Assembly: GCA_022578605.1 (NCBI GenBank)
Contig: MU394129.1
Span: 62,001 to 126,000 of the forward strand
Length of the DNA stretch: 64,000 nt
DNA from: Camillea tinctor
Lineage: Eukaryota; Ascomycota; Sordariomycetes; Xylariales; Xylariaceae
Direction of reading: 5' to 3'
The notes below the pieces were generated by a model. That model saw only the letters and a program-made list of their open reading frames with translations, did not search any database and was not told the origin of the DNA. Of this stretch, positions 44,152-58,100 are shown piece by piece; the stretch's first letter is position 1, and every line of letters begins with the position of its first letter. Both the position numbers and the translations under genes were made by a program.

Positions 44152-45130
44152 GACGATGAACTTATAGAGGAGAAGCGGAATTCCAACGGTAAGAAAACCG
44201 TGGACTCGAGAAAAGAAAGAGAAGGTAGAAAGATGAGCAATTGAAGAGCTGGAAGGGTATAAAAAGTAAAAGCTAGAATCCCAATATAGAGTGAGCAAGT
44301 AGTAGTTTAAGTAGTGACTAACAGCAGCGTGGCGGTAGCGGGTGGGTTGGGGTGGAGGGCAATTGGCTTTGCTGGACTCGAACCTGAACTGAACCCAGCT
44401 GAATTGGGTGTAAGTGGAGGAAAGTATAAAGAGGTAAAAGTGATGTTGTGTTTAAGAAAGGAGGGTAAAAGAAATAGGTTGGCAAAGAAGAAGGAAGAAG
44501 GCTATGAGGATGTATTGTAGGTGGGTAATGTGTGTAAGTATGTATGTGATGTATGTGCCGTGATGTGTGGTGTGTGGTGTATGGTGTATAATGTATGGTG
44601 TCTCTTCTCTATGTCTGGGGGACACACACAACAACTTTTTTTTTCTCTTGTTTCTTCTTTGGCTTTCTAACTTAAAGTCATTTCTCTCTCTCTCTCTCTC
44701 TTTCTTCACTCTTGTTTCTTCGTCTAAAAGCTAGAGTTGCCTGTGTGTAGTGTAGTGTGGTGTATATGAGAGTGGTACGTGTGTGTGTGGGTGGTGGGGG
44801 AGAGTTGGAGGAAGGAAAGTAAGTAAACTCGGTGGGCAGATTGGGCGTTGATTATTGGAGGGGCGGAAATGGGTTTAACGAGTTTGAGCCATCTCGGGTT
44901 TCTTCCTACTTGCATATCCCCTCCTGTTGCATCTTCTAAGCGGGTACCGCCAGTCGGGGGAATTATTAATACATGTAGGTCGTATGCAGTGTACTACACT
45001 AGGTATACAGCTACCTAATATATCAGCTGAGTGGGTTCTCTTTTGGCTCGTTCTATGGTTATCCCAGGTCATAGCGGTATGGGAATATGGGAATAAGTGA
45101 TGACACTCGACTGACCGGCTTCGACAAACC
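44152..45130 (-). promoter_or_regulatory. 5' region of the C2H2 gene, microsatellite-rich
   Basis: Read on the minus strand, the region upstream of the start is pyrimidine-rich (for example 44400-44520), typical of long fungal leaders. It contains (GT)n-like stretches near 44560-44590 and 44775-44800 and a (CT)9 run at 44683..44700. Short frames such as 44452..44709 come from these repeats. Confidence 0.4.
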
Positions 45131-48100
45131 TTACGTTATTTTATCTTGTCTCGTCCTACCTTGTCTTGTCTTGGTAACTAACTATATTACATTAGATATA
45201 TAAAAACGCAAACTATAGAGTATAGAAAGTTCAAATTATCTTCATGTTAGGTATTGTTCTGTTCACTACACACTACTTGCACTACAGAGCCTTAAGTTTA
45301 TATTTCTAAGGCTTATTTGTAGTAGGTTTATGGATGTTTGTAGGTACCTATTAAAAAATTAAAAAAAGATGAGCCAAGACTCTAGGTACTTCACATAACC
45401 TAGGGTATTCACTCGGTGGTTAACTACAAGTTACGCTACAATACACTATATACTACACTAAATAGATCTGGTTGTGTAGTAGATATACTTACCTATGTAT
45501 GTATATATACCTAGTTGGTTAATAAATCAACCCAATTAACCCAGCTACCCGATATGTAGTAAACCCATCATAACGATCTACCAGGCAAGCTAGCTCTGCA
45601 GTTCCGGGTTGCGTTGTATGGACGATGGATGTAGGTACGTAGCTCTTGTACTACCCAGGGTAGTCCTGCTCCGTGCCTAGCCTAGCATGTACATACACAC
45701 ATACATGAGGCGAAGCTTGAGCTACCGTGTAGGTATAGTCTGGTAGGTTAGTGGTTAGTGTTAGTTACAGTATGTGAGAGGCAAAGCTGCAAAGTCAATT
45801 CGATCCCCTTGGAACGATCGGCGCACCATCCCACCAAAAAGCTTCACACACACACCCATACATGCACACACACGCACTAGCAGTAGCAAAGCAAATGAAA
45901 AACTAAGTAGGTTATGCAGATATGTAGTAGGTTCACTTTATGACATAATGGCCTACAATACAGGTAGGTTATACAAAAACGACGAGATACATACTTACTA
46001 GGTACCGTACTTAGGTAGTTAGGATTGATCGCTTAGTTCGTTCGCTTTCCTCGCTTTTCGTAATCTATTTGTCGTGCTTTTTCGCTTAGCGATTATAATT
46101 GAATTGATAAAACGTGTACGTACTAGTTGGTAGTTAACCTAGTTGGTTGGTTGGAATGTAGAAATGACCGCGCAAAAAAAAGCTAGTAGGTGGTAAAGTA
46201 GGTATGGAAGTGTGTTATACCGGTAGGGGTTTTTTTTTGTTTTGTTTGTGTGTACGTCACAGTGCAATTTCACTCTTCACCTGAGGAAGTACTTACATGG
46301 TAGGCAAAGTATCTCTTTTCCTGCTTACACACACAAGAGGGATCTGGAAATCTAACTTAGGTACATAAAAGCGTTGGTGGTTGCTGTTATATCCAATAAA
46401 CTTCCAGGTACCTCGCAGCCCAGGACCATGATAGGTCACTTGATCCGCAAAAAGCTACGGTTACGCAAGGTAAGCTCTACCTCTCCCTGGCCCGTTCTAG
46501 TGGGCTGATCTCTCGCCGCGCCAGGGTTCAGTCTTAGGGGCGCTACAGCCACTGACACCGACAGACAAGGTGTTCCCACGCAGGGTTTTCACGGCTAGCC
46601 TCCCTCTCATTGGCCACAGCTACGTAGGCTACTGGGATGGCGGTCCACAGCGGGGCCCTGGTTTGTGGTCACAGGACGCAAAAGCTCTCGGAGTATAATC
46701 TACTTCTGGATCAGGTATTTTACGGATCTTGCCTCAATTAGTGTGCATAGGGTGTACATAAGTTCGCATCCTATCGTGATTGTGTGAAGTAATGTTACTA
46801 CCTCTCTTGCAGGCCAAGATATCATATTTCTGCTAATTGATAATTGCCAATTGCTAATACATATTCACTCCTTCATTCTCTTCTTATTCCATTCCTTACC
46901 TATGTACCTATGCTCCATATTTCCCTTCCCTGCGCTTTTTTTATTTTATTTTATTTTGTTTTGTTTTCCTATTTTCTCTTCTTTCGGTTTAATGTGGGAT
47001 AATTGACTTACAAGATGTTGTTATTTGGTGACATGTTACGTATGGATCTAATAATTAGGTACTTATTTGAATTCTCTTAGCCTCGGTGCAGACAACTTAA
47101 TTGAATTATATACTTGAGCCACTACTACTGAGTACTGCCGCCATCATCACGACCACCACCATTGTTACTATCGTGTATGTACATGTATATACGTACGAGT
47201 AGCCATGTCGTATGCTAACACGAAGAGAAAGTTAAATAGCCACATATAGTAATAATCAGCAAGACATCTAACACAACAACTGCAAGATGTAGTGTAGGTA
47301 AAACCCAAGGGATGCAATTGTCTCGGACATTATTTTTCCTATAATATAGGTAGGTTATAGTTGTAACCTATATGTATGGTTTTACCCTGCAAGCAGAGAG
47401 TTGGTATTTATCAGATCAGGTCAAGTGTTTCTTTCTTCTCTTCTCTTCCATTAAAATTCCATACTTATACGGCGACTAATCCATATGCTGTCTACATGTA
47501 TTGATGTACTTGTACGATTTATCAATTGAGTGAGGTGTTTTTTTATAGCCGGGTGTGTATAGTATCCATATATCAGAGAAGTACATAACATGAAGTAAGT
47601 ACATGCCAAGCAGTAGCAGGCTGGCTTTCGCCTCTGTCGTGTATCTATGTAAGTAGGCATGTTTGTTTCACTCGTCTCGTAAGAATGGAACTTTTGGAAA
47701 AGCTATATGGTAAAATAGAAAGGAGGTTTAAAAAGAGGACCAAGCTCCAGAACGAGCTTCAGGTATAGTCATGCTTCAATATCTGGATACGTGATCAACC
47801 CTGACAATCAACCAGACATAGATCAAGAGATCAGTTCAAGTTAGGTAGGTCGTCATTGTCTTTTAACTACCTAAACATGTATGCACCCAAAATAGATCCA
47901 TGTGCCGTACCTTAGGCAGGTAAGAGAAAAATCTGACTTACAGCGTTGTAGCAGATACTGTCCCGGTTAGAGACCCCTCGAGCTTGGGTAGGTAGGGGAG
48001 GTAGGTATGTAGCTTATGGAGGGGCATGCAGCAACACAACATGGTTGCCATTGTCATTGGCGTTGTCGTGGTGGTGGCATGACGGGATGCCACCATCGAT

Positions 48101-51100
48101 AGACCCAACCAAGAGGGCATTTTTGATGGGAAACTCTTTGATCAATGCTCACAGCATATGTGCTATCACGATATTGCATATGTAGTTGGGCTGCAGGCAC
48201 CTTCATGTCTTGTCACCTACGGCCAGTCTTGCGCTGTCTAGGTCTGCACGATGCCCGTTTCTCTACCTGCGATGCTGCATTGGCCTACTACACCATTACA
48301 TCTACTCACATATGTACATGCAGAGTCGTGTGCGACAAGTTATCTTTTTTTTTTATGAGCCCGGCGGTTGCATTGCCCTTGGCAGAAAGCCGCACACCTA
48401 CCTAAGTGATGTCGAGGCAAGGCCAGACAAGGTAGGTAAGAGGTGGGCAGATAACATGTCAGGTATTCGAAATATCCAAGGGCATAGTAATCGGAGAGGG
48501 CTCCTACCTATGAAGCCCTGCGCTATAAATAAGAAGGGAAGCACTCAAAGGGTCCGGTCATTGCATATCACATCACAATGCTTCCACCACCCTCCGTAGA
48601 ACCATATTCTGCAATTCCAGACATTCTAGAACATGTATGTATAATATCTACAGGTGTAGTGTAGGTCAATAAAATCCCGGACAACGAGATTTAGTTTACG
48701 CGGATCTAGGGCTAAGACAGAAGTAAGGGATCTGTGGTGTAGAACGTGTGACATAACTAGAATCCCAGGTGAGGGCAACTTGGTGTATGAGGTACCTAGT
48801 CCCATAATAAGAGTCATACCGTCTCTTCGTAGTGAGATCTACTAGTCGCCGTTACGAATGTCCCAGTCACTGCCCATCCAATGAGCCGATAACCGTCCGT
48901 AGCTTAGGCAGGTAGTTATGGGTTTCTATTTCTGCATCAACTGGAGGGGCACGTTAGGCAAAGGACGGGATCCATCCCACCATATATCATGGCTGTTATT
49001 TGTCCGTCGATGGTCAGGTATCCATCGACTACTGCGGAACATGCAGCCTGTGATACAGAATCTTGCTTCTTGCTCCACGCAACTGCGGGTCGTAGCAGCG
49101 TCTGATGGTAGCCGCCGAACATCGCAGCTTTGCGGGTAGTCAGGCTATGATGGGAAAAGACAAAACGAGCAGAAGATCAAAAGGGACGAACGAAAAGGGA
49201 CAGAAAAAAAAAAGGCCTCAACCTACCTACCAGCCTGGCCGAATCACCGGTCAACGATTCGGTACCTGAATAACATCGATCTGAGACTGACGTGCAGGGC
49301 CAGAGCATGCCAATAAAGTCTCCCTGGTCTTCGGGCGCCAGGACCAACCTGCGACGTAATCGGGGACTAGGGTCCCCTCCATCTCGTGAAAAGCTCATCA
49401 GAGTCAACTTTATCTTGCCGCCCCTCCCCCCTTTTCATTCAGCAACGTGGTGTAGCCGATGGGCGGGATATTAGGTTTTTGAAGGGCCTCTGGCCCTCGT
49501 AGTATGCCGATAGTTTATCATGGAAGGTGAAAAAAGACCGTGGCATGAAGTGCTGGGTCTGTTTTGATAGGAATCATACCATTCCAAGAGGATATGAAGC
49601 AAGCACATACATATGCAAAGACACCGCCGAGCTCCATGGCCGAGAAGCCCAAACTTCCGCACTGAAAGACACGGCAAGACCAAGACCCAGGTCTAGGTCG
49701 AGGTGCTGAGAGATAGCAGACCGACTAATGCCGCTGTGCCTGGACGGGCTGGGACGACGGAAAGGATGGGAGCAGCAACTCGACTACCGTTAGCTGCGAA
49801 TCAAGCCTGACTTACTGACTAGTTCTCATGCAGGCCACGGTTGCACCGTCGTCAGCTGCAAGCATGTGGATCGTGGATAGCTACGTGATGTACGAAGTAC
49901 AACTAATGTGGCCTTGTCGAACGAAGAATAGGCCAGAACAGTCCCAAACACAGACATTCAACACAGACGTCTAACACGCACACATATAACATAACACAGA
50001 AACAAGCAACAAGTAGTAACAAATAGGTAGCTTAGTGAGACCCGTGGATATTCTGAGAGATATTCTGAGAGTTTTGAATTGCCCAGAAAGAAGAATAATG
50101 ATAAAAACGTGGCAAGGTGCAGAGAAACATCGAGTAGGGCTCCCATGCTGCTACTACATGTTGTTGCGTCCGTTGGGTAGCTCTCCGCGACGCGAACCGA
50201 TGGGAAATATGTGATTGATATCTTGGATGCCGCCACTCTATGACTCCCATACACAGCTGACCAATGGGTTGCGATCCGAGATGCATGGCGACGGAGAAGT
50301 AATCAATAGGGGGAAGACATCTAGATAGATGAGGTGCTAATTCATTTAATGATACTGTCTTATGTACGGTGCAGTGCAGGTGGTAGGGTTCTTCTAGTAA
50401 AGACTTGTATATATTATAAGTAGTAAGTAAAATATATCTAGATCGGTCGGGTCAAGGTCTGTGTTGGAATACGAAAAGCCAAAGCCGATGCGTCCGAGAA
50501 ACCCGTATTTCGATAATTTGATGTTGGAAGTTGGAAAGAATTGGAAGTTGAGCTGGAGAGAGTTGGGAGAGTTGTAGTGAGGTGAATAAAAAAAGGGGAA
50601 AGAAAAGAAAAGAAAAAAGACAGAGAGAAAGGAAGGAAGAAAGAAAGGGGAAAAAGAAGAAGAGGGAGAAGAAGAGGGAGAAGAAGAAAGCTTAAGGCAG
50701 CGCTACGACAATCTAGTGTCTAGCACATGGGAAGTCACTTCTGTTGGGATATCCACGGCTTAAAAAATAGGAAATAGGAAATCACCTGAGTCTTTCAATA
50801 GATGTGTTAGCATAGAAGGTGTAAGGCAGCATGTAGTAAAAGGTAAGGTCTTCCTCCCACCTGCTCTTTTCTTCCCAAGGTTTCACCTACATAGCACCTA
50901 CATAAGACTAACCTAAAACATAGGTTCATGCAACTAAGCGGGTACATGTATGTATCGCGAAACACCCCGCCACTAGCTCGAAAAGCTGACGGCACGATCG
51001 GATAAAGAATTGGGGTCCATTATGTACTAGGTACTCTTTCTGTCTCTCTTGAAATCGGAGTTTCCCAGCCATTAACTGGATCCCTATCACCTTACATACT

Positions 51101-52100
51101 ACACTACCTAGCATACATCCTACTTAGACGAGGCAATATTCCATCTTTCGATATATCACCTTGACCTCTACAACAACCTCCCAATAAGTAATATTTTCAT
51201 TACACTACAATTATATTCAATCTGTCAATATAAATCCAACCAGCTATCTGACCTAACCTAACCTAACCTGATTTGACCTAACCTACATCTACTACATCTA
51301 CATCTAGGCAAGATAAGACAAGACATGACATGACATGACAAAGACAAGCATTTCACGGTTCTCTCCACACGTCGAGATGGGAGCTATGGTTGAATGCTAC
51401 CTGTCTAGATTGCTGCTAACCGGGACCCATTTGTTTTTATCAGACATTGTAGGTATAAGGTCGAAATAGGTAGGTAAGTAGGCCAAGTTGAAGCTGAGTA
51501 CATACATTATTGCTCCGTACCATACAGGCCTAACCCAGGTTACGAGAGGATCATAATCATGATCATGTGTCTTTGCGTGAGCGACCGGTCACTGACCGAT
51601 CAAAAAACGATAGAAGCCGAGCTGATCTGACCTTGGCTCTTAGTTCACATAATTTTTTTTTCATTCAATCCGAATGGAATCCTTCTTCTCCGGACAAGAT
51701 CAACTTCAAACAGCCGGTTCAATATTATACACCAGGATGCCTCTTCTTAAGCTCCCGACCACTTTTCCATATTGAGGAACCTCTCGCAAACTAGTATCCT
51801 GGCTTCTCGAGCGGACCAAGGGTCTCATGATGACTAGCCTCTCACCTGATTTGCCAACGGCCCTACACATGAATAGCGCCTTTTATAAGTGACACCGTGC
51901 CATGCCTGTCGACCTGTCCTCCGACAGCACACACACATAGTGGTACATTAAGAAATACAGAAGAGACAGACAAAGAGGCAAACAAGAAGCTTGTCATGGA
52001 TGGGTTGTCTCCGAACTCACAGTATATTACACTAGGTCTCTACCTACACAACTCAACTAAATCCACCACACTAACATAATTCACATACATCTGCCCTTAC
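45131..52100. other. Gene-sparse region, left part
   Basis: Seven kb with no supported gene. It holds dispersed TAGGTAGG/ACCTACCT elements (for example 47850, 47990, 49220), a CTTGT short tandem array near 45155-45175, a TTTTA/TTTTG run near 46930-46965, a GC-richer block at 46390-46710, a purine tract at 50588-50690 and short tandem repeats (AACCT, GACAT) at 51255-51345. All open frames are below 140 codons with no recognisable family. Confidence 0.5.
50588..50690 (+). repeat. Polypurine tract
   Basis: About 100 nt of A and G on the plus strand with a single C near 50621, ending in a GAAGAGGGAGAA duplication. No gene is assigned to either side, but by analogy with leaders elsewhere in the window it could be the leader of a minus-strand transcript. 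Confidence 0.8.
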
Positions 52101-52160
52101 CCTTGCCCTACCCTACCCTGACCTACCCTGACCTGCCCTGACCTGCCCTGACCTGCCCTA
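52101..52160. repeat. 10-bp minisatellite
   Basis: Six consecutive 10-bp units ending in CCCT; the last four read GACCTACCCT and then GACCTGCCCT three times. The array is strongly strand-asymmetric (C/T against G/A). Confidence 0.9.
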
Positions 52161-55100
52161 GTCATCGTGGGCTAACTTTTGGGGGTTCATTCGTGATAGA
52201 TGATTCCATACCTTTAGGTATGTATAGGTAGTACCTAGTTGTATGAGTTACGGTGTCTTGAAGCTGATAAACAGACTTGGATTCGTCCCTGTTTCTCTCT
52301 CTGTCTTATCTCTCCCTGCTTCTATCTCTTCTTCCATCTCTAGTTCCAGCTTTAGTTTCCGCTCTAGCTCTACCTCTCTCTCTTAAACACTAGACCACGA
52401 GACTTATCTATCTGCGGACTACCCTTATTCTCTAAACCTCATGGCGACGAAACGCGCTACCGGATTGACTTTCGACCAGGAGTTTTTCCCCTTGCGACAA
52501 TCCTAGCTCCAGACCGGTTTCTCCAAATTCTTCTCCAACCTCCAGACCCCCATTTTCGGCTGAGATCGGCAGCGAAGCGACCCGTCCTGGTTGCGTCGGG
52601 TTGTGTTGTATATATCCTTGAAGATTTACGACCATTTAAGCACTAACAGCCGTTTTAGCCCGTATAACCTTGATATGCCAGGTAGGTTCTATCATTTATA
52701 CGCCTGTAGCTTGTTGGACAGCCCTCGGTAGTCCCAAGCCCGTCTTAGAGTGATCAGTACGCGAATAACACCAAGTTCCGGGGATTAAAGAAACAGGACG
52801 GGACCACCTCGTTGCCTCGCGTCCCTTTCCTTCAACTCGCTACTACCTACCATGCTCCGCGGCTATTAATACTAATTCCGAAGCTCTTCCCTTCCAAGCT
52901 CGGTAATATCCCCTGATATCGACGTAGTGTACTAGACGAAGATAATATATGGGAGCTCATCAACGACCCTCGTCTAGCACAACATATCACAACACACAAT
53001 ACAACACCAATAAGTTAGCGTTACGAAACACAGCCCATGAAAGGGGCCAGTCAGCATTTCCAAGAGCCGTATAACCTATATGGCTAACATAATGCATGTT
53101 GTTCCGCCTACATAATATGTGCTAGGCAGTGATCCTATCTGATCTCACAAGTTGCATGTCCATCTCAACGTCTATACGTCTGAGGCCATGCCATGACGTT
53201 ACTTTCCAGCAGTCCGAACCCCAGCCCGGCGAATAATAGTACATCCTGCATGGGACCTGGATGTACAACACTGGATGAATGTAGAGGATTCGATTTTGCC
53301 ACTTGATATAGTCTTCTGGTCCTCACACCCTAAAGCTCCTAAGCCCTATAACAAACATCGTTGTCGATATGCCCATTGGCAAACCCAAACGTGGGATTGC
53401 CTCTCGGTGCGATCTAGGTTAGGGCGATCTTGCACCATCATACATAATGGCGAGTTCGAGGCGGCCAATGTATCAACACAAACTGCTCCCATGGAAGCAC
53501 TTCCGATGATCTTTCCCGCGTTCCGTATTTTGAGTTTTCTTGGCGATTCCTACCGCCGAGAAGACAATGCACTTATTCATACCTCCCACGTTGCGTTGTT
53601 ACGCATCTTATTATTAGACCTGCAAAATCCACACTTCTCCGAATCTCTCCTGAGCTTGGGACCAGCCAACCATGTACCCAGACCACACTGCAACCTTCAT
53701 ATAAGCACATACCACCCTCTAAGTTGACGACTAGTACCCCTTGTCCATCCACATTACATATGACCCTATCCCTGTCTTCCCCAGACTTTCACGGACTCCA
53801 TTCATTGCACCTAGTCAGTTCCTTCAGAAAGAGCTTAGCTTACAGCAAAGAATACCATTCCAAGATGTGCCGGTTACTCCTTGGGCTACTCTACCAGGTT
53901 CATTCCCCGTATAATTACGACTGGATCTCGGACTGAGACTCGAATGGGCAATTCATCACTTGCCATCAATGATGGACCGCTTGGGTGCTTCTAGCGAGGT
54001 TCCTCCGGCTCTCCAATCAACTCGCCGTCAGCAGCAGTTTAGTCTCCGTACATCTATCTATCTAGATACCTGGTCTAGCCACCTCAACTCCGACGCGCCA
54101 AAACACTAACATGGTTTAGATGAGTTGTCCGCCTTACCCGGAAATCACTCGGACCAGCCAGACCAGACGTAATCTCCTGATGACGTCGCGTTCCCGTGTA
54201 TGGATAAACAATCCCAGATGTATTACATTTCCGTACACTGCTACCGGGCCCCCCAGATCATATCTTTAGTCAGTGATTAGCAACTATTCCGTCCTTTCTG
54301 CTGTGCCGATTGGGAACGTCCCAAAGCTGTCCGACACGGAGTGCTCTCTCGGCTGCTGGCTTCCTAGCGGACCCATATATTCGGTCTCTCGGGGTAATTT
54401 GGAGATGTTGTATTATAGCCTGGCGAGGTTTGATAAAACTATTGGCTGGATGGTTGTCTATCTAGTGTAATTACACGCTTGCTTTACTTCAGGGTCTCGA
54501 CCACAACGACAACCCCAACAGCAACCAGAGTATAGGAACGGTAGTGGGTTTTTTTCTATCCTGCGTACTAGGGATAACAATGTTTCCTAGATTTGAGGTT
54601 GTCATGATAGGTAGTTCTACTAGGTTATGAGGTAAGATCCCTTGGATGTTTTCTAGGGTATCCGAGGATAAGGCCGTGAAAGTACGTTTACGGAAGTCTT
54701 GTGTCATTCTATGCCTACATACATATGCTATACTATGTCGAGAAGGAAAAAAGATCAGCAATTTGCAGGACGACGACATCGAGCCGCCTCCTCGGATTTT
54801 CTACTGCAAGGCATGTCATGAGGTGCCTTCAAGCGCAGATCAGGCGGCTTGCTGTGACTAATTCAGGCAGTCTGCTTATCAGATTTTAGGGCCCATTCAC
54901 CGGATAGGAAGAGAAGAGACGGCTTGGGCGTCAAGCGTTGCAATGCAGAACTGCAAATGCATCGGTAGTGGCAAGGATAATTCAGGATTCGCCTGTCACA
55001 AGCTATTGATAGATAGTAGAGTGAATATTCGATTTCACAATCGAGGACTAATTCCTTCGGTACGTCGTCACGTTTTCTGTTCTATCTATCCAACCACCCA

Positions 55101-58100
55101 TCCACGTTGCGTCAGCTTTCTTATCTTGCTAAGGAACAACGAGTCAAGGTAGAAATGGTGAAACTTTGAGTTATACTCAAACGTATCTGATCCATGTGCT
55201 CGAAAAAAAGACTATGCATGGGCTCTTATAGACAATCTCACAGCTAGTTTCGCTCTCTTTTGCCTACTAAAATGCTATTCGCCACGGTCGGAACATGTTA
55301 GGTTAGCCATCTGGCAAAGTCGCATCCCTACACCATTATCGCATATTTTCAAGCAAGGGCCCGTCTGTTGCTCGAAGCATTGGAAAAATTCCTGATCTCG
55401 CCGTCCGAGGGATAATGCCATCCAACTTACCTTAACCTAATCTATAACTCTCGTCCATTCACCCGCTGTTCACCACCACATCGCAGCTAGATAAGTCTCC
55501 CTTCTACTCAACCCACGAGGTCCCAATTTTCTACGCTACTTGCCAAGGCCTATAAAAACCCACCTTAGTTGCCGTTCTAAAACCGTCGCTCGAAATCCAA
55601 GGACAGGTGAAGAGATGTGATTGGCCGGTTCTTGCGATTGTCGTCGTTTGTTGGTTCGGCCTGGCGCCGACTTGCTTTGGACAAGTTCTCGAAAACGAAC
55701 TAGAGAGGAAGGACCCTGCTTCCTCTTCATATGCATTACATTAACTTGAAAATCCATAGCGCGCGCGGCCCCGTCGTAGGTCTGCCATCTTCGGACGCCT
55801 GCAGGCTCGATCTCAAGAGAGAAATAAAACCCCCCACTCACACCTCGATTAAGTGGTGTGTGTTGTGAGCTGGCAGCAGCCCCAACCAAACGTGGCCTGG
55901 CTAATGGCAATCTGATGGAGAACGCTTGCCCCCTACCAAGTCACGTAGAGAGAGAGAGAGAAAGGACTCACGTCATGTCACGTTTCGCGGTTTCGGATCC
56001 CCTTTTTTTTCTCTTCTGATTCTCTTTTTCCGCTCTCGCCACAAAGCGAGCTTTTTCTTGTGGAGCAGCTTCACTATACACCACTTTACACGCATGGATT
56101 ATTGCGCCTGTACGTACGTAAAGGTAAATACGTACCTTGCGTAGTAGATGTAGAATGGTAAGCCAGGTTGGTAGGCGAAGAAGTCGTACTATTATTGATA
56201 GCCTACATTTCGGCTACTGTCGCGGCAGCAGGTGACTACACTAATAAGTATAGGACGGCCATCCCAGTGGGTCCCTCGAATGAAGAGCAAAAGGGAAAAC
56301 AGAAGGGAAATTCCTTAACCCTTTTTCATCGAGCTGCCTGCCGCTTGACCTTAAAGGCTTTGGGTTGACAAAGAAAAAAAAGGACACGAGAAAGTTATAT
56401 GAGTTTTACTTATACTTACCTAGGTAAGACAGCATATCGCGGACACGGAGCCGTGCATACTACCATTTTGCCTCTCAAGGTTACCGTTCAAGTGAATCTA
56501 TGAGGTCGTTCGCCCCACCTGAATCCCATTCTCATTGCTTATTATTCTTCTTGTTCTCCTAACATTTTCCTTTTTCCTTTTTTTATTGCCTTATTCTTTG
56601 CTTTTCTTCTAGACACGGAACCCGGTGTAACCTTATGCATGCACTTCCCGAATCTTCACAGCCTCTGCCGCTCCGCTTCCGCGTTACGGCGCGACCGGCC
56701 CGGCGCTGCAAGAAAGTCTCATGTCTCCCAAATTTTTTTTTTTTTAAATTTTTTTTAGTGTGGGACAGATCAGGTTATATAGATAGATAAATGCGATGGA
56801 CGGGATATTCGGAGCTAGCCGAGTGGACGGAGAAGCAAGAGGATGCTTCCGGTAGTGCGAACTGCGTTTGGACGTCGTTCGGCCGATGTCTGAGGGAGGA
56901 ATCTGATGGCTTATAGAGCAGGCAAGGAAGTATCTTCACTCGGTTAGAGACGAATAGGTTAGCTTATAGGAGACTTGTGAGATGGGATGGGACGGGATAA
57001 CTACTATCGTGGGACGTATAATCTACGACACTTAGTACCTAGGTTAGATAGTTCTACTTCGAAACAATAAAACAATATATAAAACGCCCTATATGTATGG
57101 TTTCTCTCGTCGTAGGAAGTGGTCGTAACCTAGGTTGATAGCTTCTGTTCCTACCTCCTCCCCAGGCTATGCATACAAGCAGGCCTTGCTGCTGACCCCT
57201 TTTGGCGGAACGCGTAAATATCCAAGGTAGATAGATAGGCAACTAAGGAAGACTGTTTGAAAAAGGGATGTGCGGTCATAACAGCTACTCCGAACGGTAC
57301 GGTACCGCAAGACACCTATGGTTATAGTGCCAACTTGGTTCGATAGGAAGGCCTTGGCCCTGTGTTGTCTTGACCGGGTTAAATACACACATGTAGTTAT
57401 ATATATAACACTTATATATATATACATATGCTTGTTTCAAAGTCACAACTACTTTCACCCTCGAGCTTCCTCCTCCCTTCTACCATAGATCGTCTGACTT
57501 TTACTTGTCCCCGTCATTTTATTATTCTTTTCATAAGTACCCTTTTTGTTCTTCTCCCTCACTCGCCTCATGTCCCGTCTCTCGTCTTTCCTAATAACCC
57601 CCCCCCCCCCCCCCCCTATAGCCCCTTTAAAACTGCTGTTCTATATATCATCACTGACACCAACACTCCGAACTAGCGTCATAAATCGAAACTTTAGCTT
57701 GGCTCAAAGCGTAGACTGGGACCTAGTAACTCTCGTGGTTGGAAACTAGCCCCTTCCCCCCCTTTTGAGATAGAACTTATGACCTTTTCCCCAGGCAGAG
57801 CTCTAGCAGGGAAAGGAGGAAGAGAGGAAGAAAGGGGTTCAAGGCGTCCGTTCTCGGTTTTAGGTTTAGCGTTGAGATGACGGGACATCATTTATGAGAA
57901 GGGAAGCATGTGCTATGGGTGAGTAATGCTGATGAATGTGATCATCCCGGAGGGGTCTCCTCTGGTCTCACAAGATCAGCGGAGCGATAGAAAAGGAGAC
58001 GAGAAACCCATTATCGTTTCCCTACTATATTCATGCTAGCCTGTCCCAAGTCCTTCCCACATCGCCCTGCTTTCTCGTTGCCCTACTTTATCTAGTTTTT

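Noticed and set aside
53275..53727. 150-codon plus-strand frame in the gene-sparse tract
   Set aside because: No recognisable family, signal peptide or intron signals, and no supporting context; its length is possible by chance in mixed-composition DNA.
55536..55910. 124-codon minus-strand frame
   Set aside because: No motif or family resemblance; surrounded by decayed-looking DNA.
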